This document shows, in pieces, positions 8,701 through 15,066 of a stretch of DNA of 16,325 nucleotides. The position numbers and the translations under genes are program-made. Every line of letters begins with the position of its first letter. Position 1 is the stretch's first letter. This stretch comes from JBGAMH01 sp044222045 (GTDB taxonomy: Bacteria > Eisenbacteria > RBG-16-71-46). Below the pieces are notes generated by a model, which was not told the DNA's origin, searched no databases, and saw only the letters and a list, made by a program, of their open reading frames with translations. The DNA lies in assembly GCA_044222045.1 (NCBI GenBank), contig JBGAOB010000083.1, positions 1 to 16,325 of the forward strand, written 5' to 3'.

Positions 8701-8989
8701 GGCCCCCGCGGCGCTGCGGACGCGGCGCCCGCCATGCCCCGACGCGCTTGGGCGGGGGTTCGCGGTCGGTCTTGCCGAGGCGCGCGCGAGCGCCGGTCCT
8801 CGCCGAGACCATCCGCCGCGGGGCGGACGACCGCCGCCGGCCCCGCACCATCACGCCGAGTTTTCCGCCGCCGCGGCTGCCCTCGCGGGCCCCGGGGCCT
8901 GCTTCCGAGCGCCTGCCCGGCGGGGCCCGGCCGCGCACGATGCGGGTGCTCCACGCCCAGGTCGCCGCAGGAATGCCTTCCGCGCCGGC
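8701..8989. other. GC-rich convergent gap without a readable gene
   Basis: This lies between the ends of the M1 peptidase gene and apbE, which converge. No frame on either strand gives a family I recognise. All three plus-strand frames happen to stay open across most of it, which reflects base composition. It probably contains the true stop codons of both neighbours, hidden by indels. I see no clear terminator. Confidence 0.5.
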
Positions 8990-9162
8990 GGCCTTCTCGA
9001 AAGGGCCAGTGGACAGTGTCCGCCCGAGGCAGGTGCGCGAAGACGGTGACGCTGCGCGGCGCACCTCCACGGTTGCCCGTGCGTGGTCCAGGATGCGCTC
9101 GGCGGTGCGCTGATCACGCATCACCCAGCGCCGCGCGTCGTCGCCTTCCGCCTTGCGCCTGC
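8990..9162 (-). pseudogene. frameshifted C-terminal remnant of apbE
   Basis: Reading leftward on the minus strand beyond the early stop at 9163, ApbE-specific pieces continue in shifted frames. GDDARRWVMRD leads to ILD at 9094-9086. Adding one C then gives ILDPRTGNRGGAP and RSVTVFA (9056-9036), the hallmark ApbE C-terminal motif. After another one- or two-base correction come TCLG and TLSTGPFEK (to about 8993), equivalent to the ADALSTALF motif. The order and spacing match the family, so this is the authentic end of the gene, damaged by at least three small indels. The residue before ILDP is Arg where the family usually has His, although base errors here make that uncertain. Confidence 0.75.
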
Positions 9163-9831
9163 TTATGCAGAGGTCTGTACGATATTAATGGCCGCCTTGC
9201 CCGGTGCCCGGGTCGTCCACGCCGACGCCCCATGCTCGCTGCGCGGCGCGGTGTTGCTGGTGGTCGCCACCAGGTCGAGCAGCGCCGCGTCTTCGCTCGT
9301 GCGCCGCATCGCCAGCAGCGCGGCGCGATCGACGGCGTACTCCTTGCCGAGCCCGCCGAGATCGATCTCCATGCCGGCCGGCATGCGCAGCACGCCGTCC
9401 ACCCAGCTCACGCGCCGCCAGCCCACGTGACGCAGCGCGTCCGTGACGGCGTCCGGAGTCGGCGCGGCCGAGCGCCCGTCGAACCGCCACGCGCGGCGCA
9501 GCACGCCCGACGTGACGTCGAAGCGGCCGTCGGAAGACTCGTGACACGCGGCCGCGTAGTCCAGCAGCAGCCGCGTCTCGTCGTCCACCGCCACCGGCAG
9601 ACCGCCTGCGCTGTTGATGCGGTGGACGACGTTGTCCGCCCGGTAACGGCTGAACTTGAACTCGATGCGGCGTGCTTCGTCGCTCGCGGCGTGAAGCGCG
9701 TCCCACGCCTCGGCGTGATCGTCGGTGTCCACGAGCACTTCGCAGGGGCTGGCCATGGCCGTGAAGCGCCCCACGAAGTGGTCACCCGCGCGCGAAAGCG
9801 ACAGGCTCTCGGGAGCGGGCGACGGGGACAC
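9163..9831 (-). CDS. apbE: FAD:protein FMN transferase (ApbE family), 3' part frameshifted
   Basis: ApbE enzymes take FMN from FAD and attach it to a Thr or Ser of a target protein, with Mg2+. Motifs from the GTG at 9831: FTAMASPCEVLV (residues 23-34), KFSRYRADNVVHRINSAGG (59-77), SSDGRFDVTSGVLRRAW (99-115) and IDLGGLGKEYAVDRAA (156-171). At L187 (about 9270) the frame should shift: one frame continues VATTSNT to a stop at 9163, while the neighbouring frame gives the expected LGGD, then RAWGVGVDDPG. The first 22 residues contain no signal peptide or lipobox, so the enzyme appears cytoplasmic unless the start is wrong. Upstream in-frame codons overlap the DUF3570 gene, whose TAG ends ten bases before this GTG. 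It is the last gene of the TlpA/DUF4266/DUF3570 operon. Confidence 0.85.
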   Translation of the reverse strand: MSPSPAPESLSLSRAGDHFVGRFTAMASPCEVLVDTDDHAEAWDALHAASDEARRIEFKFSRYRADNVVHRINSAGGLPVAVDDETRLLLDYAAACHESSDGRFDVTSGVLRRAWRFDGRSAAPTPDAVTDALRHVGWRRVSWVDGVLRMPAGMEIDLGGLGKEYAVDRAALLAMRRTSEDAALLDLVATTSNTAPRSEHGASAWTTRAPGKAAINIVQTSA

Positions 9832-9841
9832 GGGCGGCGAC

Positions 9842-11104
9842 CTAGAACGGGACCGAGTAGCCCACGAGCACCGAACCGATGCTCTCGGGTGGCATGAGGT
9901 CGAAGCGGCGCTGCACGCCGACGGCCTCCGACGGATGCCCGAGTCCCCACTGCACCAGGTACTCGGCGCGCACGGTGAACTCGCCCGGGGCGTCCCCGAG
10001 ATGGAAGCCGTACGTACCACCCACCGTGGCGCTGCGCAGCGGGCCCAGCCGCTGGTCGCTGCTCGCGAACGCGGGCAGCGGGCGGCCGGTCACCAGCCCG
10101 AAGCGGAAGAAGTCCGCCGCGGTCTGCGAGTAGAAGCGCGCGTGCGGCTGCAGGAACTGATCGTGGCCCAGTTCGTGGCGCAGCTTGAAGTCGACCGTGT
10201 GCGAGTGCACGCCCCAGTCGTCGCCGTACCACCGGTACGACGTGTACAGCACGTCCTGCGACAGGTGGTACACGCTGCTGCCCAGCACGCTCGTGCGCGC
10301 GCGCGTGCCCGGACGCTTCTCGCTCAACGCCCCGTCGGTGTAGCCCGTGGCCGGGTCGATCCGGCTCACCACCTTGTACGGCTCGGTCAGGTAGCCGTTC
10401 TCCCACGTGCGCGTGGTGTTCACGCCCACCAGCCAGCGGCGCGTCAGCACGCGCGAGACGCCCACCATGACGCTGTTCACGCGCTTGTCGTTGCTGCCGT
10501 GGTACACGAACACGTTCGGATCGGACAGGCCCGCGCGCGTGCCGCCGGTCGGGAACACCTCGTCCCGGTTGACGGCGCCGCCCACCGTGATCGTGGTGAG
10601 CCGGTGCATCAGATCCACGGCCACCTTCCCGCTGACTCCGGAGGACTGGTAGTCCTTCTCGCGCGAGTAGTGACCGCCCGTGGTCACGGTCACGAGGGTG
10701 CCGAGCGGCCGCACCCACTCCAGGTCGAGCGAACCACGCAGGTCCTGGAACGACTCGGTGGGCAGCGTGTTCGCCTGCGACGTGCTCACCCGGCCGCTGG
10801 CGCTGGTCGTGGTCTGCACGCGCCCCGTGGGCATCGCCCCGGTCGGCGAAGCGCCGGTCATCGCGTCGAGCCCGAACTCGGCCGAGAACGACTGCCCGTT
10901 CGCCATCACGCGAGTGATGCGCGCCGTGGGCTCCACCACCGTGGCGCGACTCTGTTCGCCGTACAGGAGCGCGGTGCCGTCGAAGCGCCAGCCCGGCGCC
11001 TCTTCCGCGTGCGCGACGGCCGGCAGCCCCGCGGCCAGCAGCACGCCCGCCGCGGCGGCCAGGCGTCCGCGGATGGTGCGCGCGCGATCGGAGGTCAGTT
11101 GCAT
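9842..11104 (-). CDS. DUF3570 domain protein, predicted outer-membrane barrel, with a flavinylation-like motif
   Basis: 420 residues. It starts at the ATG at 11104, six bases after GGAGG (11115-11111); its first 10 bases overlap the end of the DUF4266 gene. Signal peptide about 1-33 (hydrophobic AAAAGVLLAAGLPAV, cleavage near AHA-EE). The mature part is rich in alternating, aromatic-containing strands (GWRFDGTALLYGE, YHLSQDVLYTSYRWYG, FRFGLVTGRPLP) and ends in VLVGYSVPF, a C-terminal Phe after a beta-strand as in barrel proteins. The family function is unknown. Residues 80-86 read DAMTGAS, followed by PTGA (Ser86 at 10849-10847). This fits Dxx(S/T)GA(T/S), the consensus at which ApbE attaches FMN, and apbE is the next gene. 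That the protein is flavinylated is inference. The frame is intact, unlike several neighbours. Confidence 0.87.
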   Translation of the reverse strand: MQLTSDRARTIRGRLAAAAGVLLAAGLPAVAHAEEAPGWRFDGTALLYGEQSRATVVEPTARITRVMANGQSFSAEFGLDAMTGASPTGAMPTGRVQTTTSASGRVSTSQANTLPTESFQDLRGSLDLEWVRPLGTLVTVTTGGHYSREKDYQSSGVSGKVAVDLMHRLTTITVGGAVNRDEVFPTGGTRAGLSDPNVFVYHGSNDKRVNSVMVGVSRVLTRRWLVGVNTTRTWENGYLTEPYKVVSRIDPATGYTDGALSEKRPGTRARTSVLGSSVYHLSQDVLYTSYRWYGDDWGVHSHTVDFKLRHELGHDQFLQPHARFYSQTAADFFRFGLVTGRPLPAFASSDQRLGPLRSATVGGTYGFHLGDAPGEFTVRAEYLVQWGLGHPSEAVGVQRRFDLMPPESIGSVLVGYSVPF

Positions 11105-11328
11105 CCGCAACCTCCGCCGCCCGCCCCCATCCCGCCGAGCGAACCTTCCTTGCTGAAGTAGATGTGCTGGTCGACCGCGGTCTCGTGCGCCAGGCCATCG
11201 AAGCGCATCGTCGGACGGGAGAGCAGGTCGCGATCCCACGGCTTCACGGACATGGCCGCGCAGCCGGAGCCGAGCACGGCGAGCACGATCAGCAGGGCCA
11301 GTGCGAACAGCCGGAGCACGGTCTTCAT
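11095..11328 (-). CDS. DUF4266 small lipoprotein ending in Cys-Gly-Cys-Asn
   Basis: 77 residues. The ATG at 11328 overlaps the TGA of the TlpA-like gene (ATGA), and GGAGG lies ten bases upstream. The N-terminus MKTVLRLFALALLIVLAVLGSGC is a lipoprotein signal with Cys23 as the likely lipidated residue, although the -3 residue is Gly, weaker than a standard lipobox. The body MSVKPWDRDLLSRPTMRFD and DQHIYFSKEGSLGGMG is characteristic of DUF4266. The tail GAGGGGCGCN puts Cys74 and Cys76 at the very C-terminus after a glycine run. Function is unknown. A CxC tail beside a thioredoxin-like gene suggests a disulfide or metal site, but that is speculation. Confidence 0.87.
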   Translation of the reverse strand: MKTVLRLFALALLIVLAVLGSGCAAMSVKPWDRDLLSRPTMRFDGLAHETAVDQHIYFSKEGSLGGMGAGGGGCGCN

Positions 11329-11828
11329 CGGTGCAGTGCCTCCACGATGCGGGCCTCGTAGGCGGCGGCCTTCTTCGGGTCGAAACCGGTGTGCGTCGCG
11401 ATCACCTGGCCGTCGCGCCCCACCACGAAGCTCGTCGGCATGACGGCCACGTGCCACGATTCGGCCGTCGCGCCGGACGGATCGAACGCCACGGTGAACC
11501 CCGCGGGGTACTTCGCGAGGAAGGCATCGGCCAGCGGACGGTCCTTGTCGAGGTTGATCGCCACCACCTCGAGTCCCTCGGCCGCGTGGCGCTTCTTCAG
11601 ATCCGCCATCCACGGAAACGACCCGCGACAAGGTCCACACCAGGACGCCCAGAAATCCACGAGCACGACCTTCCCGCGGAGCGACGCGAGCGTGACCTTG
11701 CCCCCGGCGGTCGGCAGCGAGAAGTCCGGCGCCCGGGCGGGCCGGTCGGCGGCGCGCGCGGGAACGGTGGAGGCGGCGAGGATCGCGAGGGCCGCGCCGG
11801 CGGCGACGGCGAAGCGTCGAGCGGACAA
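11325..11828 (-). CDS. TlpA/ResA-like thioredoxin, exported
   Basis: 167 residues, a thiol-disulfide oxidoreductase of the TlpA/ResA/AhpC-TSA group. The best start is TTG at 11828, six bases after AGGAGA (11840-11835). It gives a short signal sequence SARRFAVAAGAALAILAA, with cleavage around PARA-A (residues 24-27), so it acts in the periplasm. Core: APDFSLPTAGGKVTLASLRGK, then VDFWASWCGPCRGSFPW with catalytic Cys64 and Cys67, then the cis-Pro loop in VMPTSFVVGRDG. Family members reduce or isomerise disulfides, for example in cytochrome maturation; the partner here may be the CxC lipoprotein encoded next. It is the first gene of a four-gene operon in which the first two junctions overlap. Confidence 0.9.
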   Translation of the reverse strand: MSARRFAVAAGAALAILAASTVPARAADRPARAPDFSLPTAGGKVTLASLRGKVVLVDFWASWCGPCRGSFPWMADLKKRHAAEGLEVVAINLDKDRPLADAFLAKYPAGFTVAFDPSGATAESWHVAVMPTSFVVGRDGQVIATHTGFDPKKAAAYEARIVEALHR

Positions 11829-12063
11829 CGGGGGTCTCCTGGGGGCACGGGCGCCGCCGGGTCGCGCGCGCTGCGCGAATCGCCGTCGCCACGGACGTGG
11901 GAGCCGCTCCGGCGTCGCTCGGGTTCGGCGCGGCGTGGTTCTCATACCCCGTCGGGGAGACGTCGCGCGACAGGCCTTCGCAAAATGGCGGCGCGCCTTC
12001 TCGCTCGGGAGATTCCCGGCGATGCGAGCCGACCCCGGGCCCGACGTGTGTCCGCACACGCGA
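11829..12063. other. upstream region of the TlpA operon
   Basis: No gene is visible. It should hold the promoter of the minus-strand operon, but I find no convincing -35/-10 pair. An inverted repeat CCCCG-T-CGGGG (about 11947-11957) beside the relatively AT-rich GGTATGAGAA (minus strand), and an AT-rich ATTTTGCGAA further upstream, are the only marked patches. No known riboswitch motif is evident. Confidence 0.4.
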
Positions 12064-12092
12064 AGGCCCGCGCCGGGTGGCGGCGCGGGCCT
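12064..12092 (-). terminator. perfect 11-bp hairpin after the Ig-like secreted protein gene
   Basis: AGGCCCGCGCC (12064-12074) and GGCGCGGGCCT (12082-12092) are exact inverted repeats with a seven-base loop. On the minus strand the hairpin begins 25 bases after the TAG at 12118-12120. There is no U-run after it, so it is a GC-rich, U-poor terminator candidate. Confidence 0.5.
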
Positions 12093-12117
12093 CGCGGGTG
12101 GCTCGGTGTCGGGCCGT

Positions 12118-14164
12118 CTACTTGACGCGCACCAGGCGTTCGGCGCGCGTGCCCACGGCGTGCCCAGGCGCACGAAGAAGAGCCCGGCGCCCACGTCGGC
12201 GCCCGAGCGTCGCGCCCGTCCCAGCGCAACGCGTGCTCGCCGGCGGCGAAGTCGCCCGAGCGCATCCACACGCGCCGGCCGCTCACGTCGAGCACCTCGA
12301 GCCGCGCCTCGCCGCTCCCCGGCAGGGAGAACCGCAGCGCGATCGCCCCGCGCGCCGGGTTCGGCGCCGGGCGCGACAGCGCGAGCACGGCCGGCCCGCC
12401 GGCCGGCGCACCGACGTTGGGATCCACCACGCGGAACGCCGAAGCGCTCGAGGCGTTCGCGGCGTTGCCGGCGCCGTCGAACGCGGTCACGCGCACGCGC
12501 GCGCTGTCGGTGGCCGTGGCCCCCAGCACCCACGCCCACGTGCCGCTGTTCGCGATCCCGTGCGCGAGCGTCACCCACGGGCCGGCCATGCCGTCCGCCG
12601 ACCACTCCACGGTCACCGAATCCACGCCGGCGTTGTCGGACGCGTTCCACGTCACGCTGTGCGTGCTGCCCACTTCCCACTGCTCGCCGCCCGCCGGCGA
12701 GAGCAGCTGCACCACGGGCGCCTGCGCGTCGGCGAACGTGGCGGCAATCGTGTGGTTCGCGGCGACCGCGTCGAACGTCCACGTGGTGGGTGTCCCCACG
12801 CTCGCGCCGTCCACCGTCACGTCGGCCACCGCCCACCCCGCGACCGGCGTGATGGTGAACGCCGCGCTGCCGCCCTGCACCACGGTCACCACGCCGCTCG
12901 GCGAGATGGCGCCGCCGGCGCCGGCCGAGGCCGCCACGACCCAGCGCGAGATCGCGAACACCGCCGTGCTCGAATCCCGGCCGGCGTTGCCCGCCGCGTC
13001 GCGCGCGATCACGCGCACGCGGCGCGTCGCGCCCACGGCGTCGGGCACCGTCCACGAGAAGCTGCCCGAGTTCGCGAGCCCGGTGGCGATCACGTTCGGG
13101 AACGTCGTGCCGCCGTCGGCCGACCAGGCCAGGTCCACGCCCGTCACGCCCACGGCGTCGGTCGCCGTCCACGTGATCGCGTGCACGGAGCCGGCCTTCC
13201 AGTCCTCGCCGCCGTCGGGCGACGCCAGGTTCACGGCCGGCGCCGTCACGTCGGCCGTCACCGTGCGGCGCGTCACCCAGCGCGTGGCGTTCAGGAACAG
13301 CGTGCTGTCGGTGGCGCCGGCCTCGCCCCAGCCGTCGAAGATGCTGCTGTTGCCGGCGTTCGCCGAGCCGTCGTCGATGGGCGAGCTGTCGCCCGCGAAG
13401 AACACGCGCCCGTTGCCGTACACCGCGGACGCCGCCATCACGCCCGTCAGGCTCGACTGCGGCGTGCCGTTCATCCACACCTCGCCGCGCACCGTCGGGT
13501 TCGCCGCGGGGTCCAGCGTGAACGTGGTGCCGTTGTGGAACGCGAGCCCCGTGACCACGCCCTCGGGACCGTGCGTGACGCTGTCGCCGAGCGACGGGTT
13601 CACGTTCGTGGACGTCTGCACGATGTTGTTGTTCGCGTCGCCCGCGGTGCCCCAGTGCACGCCCAGAAGGTGGCCGGGGTCGAGTGCGTTCCAGATCATG
13701 GGCGAATCCACGCCGTCGTTGTTGCGGTCCGAGACGTGGTGATCGCCCACCGCCACCAGCCCGCCGCCGTTCGCGACGAACGCGAAGATCGCCGTGACCT
13801 CGGCCGCGGTGAACGACGTGTTCGGCTCGGGCACGATCAGCACGTCGAAGTTCGACAGGTCCAGCGGATTCGAGCCGTTGCCGTAGGTGAACGCGGCGTT
13901 GTTCGTCTGCACGGTGTAGCCGCGCTTGACCAGGTCCACGCCCCACGACGAGATCGCACCGGTCCAGTAGGTGCGCGCGGTGGCGGGGCCGATGGCCGAC
14001 TGCGCGGGAACCGGTTCCGGCTGGTTGTTGTCGATCACCCAGTCGGCGTTGCCGGCCTGTTCCGCGTGGAAGTTGTCGAACAGGGCGCGCGGACCGGCCC
14101 ACGAGGGCGACGAAGCCAGGGCCAGCAGCAGGGCAGGAAGCAGTACGGCGCGAAGGCGAGGCAT
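12118..14164 (-). CDS. large secreted protein: GATase-like domain, Ig-like repeats, FlgD/type IX-like C-terminal module (two frameshifts near its end)
   Basis: ATG at 14164, with GGAG seven bases upstream. Signal peptide 1-23 (LRAVLLPALLLALASSPSWA). Residues about 25-300 form an alpha/beta domain (DVLIVPEPN, GGGLVAVGDHH, GRVFFAGDSSPIDD) resembling glutamine-amidotransferase-like domains of unknown function in secreted proteins. Two related modules follow, each starting like SPDGGEDWKAGS and containing ITWTATD and WSADG: about 308-405 and 481-580. Between them (about 412-478) is a divergent InlB B-repeat-like module (ISPSGVVTV, VTVDGASVG, NHTIAATFA). The tail RPAPNPARGAIALRFSLP, then LEVLDVSGRRVW and HALRWDGRDA, is the FlgD-Ig/type IX-like C-terminal domain. 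One base added near 12206 gives GADVGAGLFFVRLGTP; another near 12155 gives GTRAERLVRVK and TAG at 12118-12120. With both repairs the protein is about 681 residues. Probably exported or surface displayed; its ligand or activity is unknown. Confidence 0.82.
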
Positions 14165-14246
14165 GACGACGCTCCGATGCGACGGGATGACAGGGGGATC
14201 CGGCGGGCAGGGGAGCGTGCCGGGGAACGGGGTACTGGGCGGGAAA

Positions 14247-14276
14247 ATCGTACCGGCCGGGCCGGGCCGACCACAA
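14247..14276 (-). promoter_or_regulatory. candidate promoter for the secreted Ig-like protein
   Basis: On the minus strand, TTGTGG (14276-14271), an 18-base spacer and TACGAT (14252-14247) give a plausible sigma-70-like promoter about 83 bases before the ATG. It lies in the 230-base divergent region shared with the glutathione peroxidase gene. A five-base inverted repeat GGTAC/GTACC (14231-14235, 14250-14254) overlaps the -10 box. I see no clear promoter for the plus-strand gene. Confidence 0.35.
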
Positions 14277-14394
14277 ATGGGGCCGCCCCTGCCCCCGCGG
14301 CTCGCACGGAACCCTGCGCACCGGGGCCCGCCCGGACCGCGCGGACCGCCCCCGCATCCAAGCCCGCGTCACCCCTTCCATGGAGGAGAACCCG

Positions 14395-14988
14395 ATGAAG
14401 CGAACGATCGCGACGCTCGGACTGGCGGTGTGCACGGCCGGCCTGCTCGCCGCCCCGCAGACCTTCGCAAGCGCCGGCCGACCGGCGGGAGGTGCCCCGA
14501 TGAGCCACACGATCCACGATTTCAAGGTGCGGGCGATCGACGGCAAGGACGTCGCGCTGTCGCAGTACAAGGGCAAGGTGCTGCTGGTGGTGAACACCGC
14601 GTCGCGGTGTGGTTTCACGCCGCAGTACAAGTCCCTCGAAGCGCTGTACGAGCGCTACCACGCACGCGGCTTCGAGGTGCTCGGCTTCCCCGCGAACAAC
14701 TTCATGGGCCAGGAGCCCGGCACCGACGCCGAGATCGCGAAGTTCTGCAGCCTGAACTACGACGTGTCGTTTCCGCTGTTCTCGAAGATCAGCGTGAAGG
14801 GCAAGGACATCGCGCCGCTCTACGCGTGGCTCACGAAGCAGTCCGACCACCCGGGCGACATCGGCTGGAACTTCACGAAGTTCCTGGTGGGCCCCGACGG
14901 CCGCGTGGTCGCGCGCTTCGATTCGCGCACCGACCCGCTGTCGAAGGACGTCACCGACGCACTCGAGGCACAGCTCGCCGCGAAGTAG
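14395..14988 (+). CDS. glutathione peroxidase family protein, exported, cysteine type
   Basis: 197 residues. It starts at the ATG at 14395, seven bases after GGAGGA (14382-14387); the ATG at 14380 overlaps that site and would add only five residues. A signal peptide (KRTIATLGLAVCTAGLLAAPQTFA) precedes the domain, so it acts outside the cytoplasm; most bacterial homologues of about 160 residues lack one. Catalytic set: Cys72 in NTASRCGFTPQYKSL, Gln106 in FMGQEPGT, and Trp158-Asn159 in WNFTKF. Cys118 in KFCSLNYDVSFPLF is at the usual resolving-cysteine position, so electrons probably come from thioredoxin rather than glutathione. The active-site codon is TGT, not a selenocysteine TGA. It reduces hydrogen or lipid peroxides. 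It faces the M20 peptidase gene across a shared terminator. Confidence 0.93.
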   Translation: MKRTIATLGLAVCTAGLLAAPQTFASAGRPAGGAPMSHTIHDFKVRAIDGKDVALSQYKGKVLLVVNTASRCGFTPQYKSLEALYERYHARGFEVLGFPANNFMGQEPGTDAEIAKFCSLNYDVSFPLFSKISVKGKDIAPLYAWLTKQSDHPGDIGWNFTKFLVGPDGRVVARFDSRTDPLSKDVTDALEAQLAAK

Positions 14989-15001
14989 CGACGACCACGC
15001 A

Positions 15002-15035
15002 CGACGGGCGAGCCCGGCCAGCGGCTCGCCCGTCG
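15002..15035. terminator. bidirectional hairpin terminator between convergent genes
   Basis: CGACGGGCGAGCC (15002-15014) and GGCTCGCCCGTCG (15023-15035) are exact 13-base inverted repeats with an eight-base loop. They sit 14 bases after the glutathione peroxidase stop and 31 bases after the peptidase stop on the other strand. No U-run is present, but the position and the perfect stem support a shared terminator. Confidence 0.65.
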
Positions 15036-15066
15036 GGATCCCCCGAGGTGACCGCCCGGCGCGCCG

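Noticed and set aside
8701..9897. Extension of the M1 peptidase frame to 9897
   Set aside because: It is low-complexity Arg/Pro/Ala sequence lying antisense to a well-recognised apbE; the open frame reflects GC content and lost frame, not coding.
14600..14620. Possible selenocysteine in the glutathione peroxidase
   Set aside because: The active-site codon is TGT (Cys), not TGA, and the frame is open without recoding.
11325..14630. Very long minus-strand frame of about 1,100 codons covering the secreted protein and TlpA-like gene
   Set aside because: Only its last 167 codons (TlpA-like) and a short tail of the secreted protein make sense; the rest is shadow sequence out of frame with the Ig-like protein.
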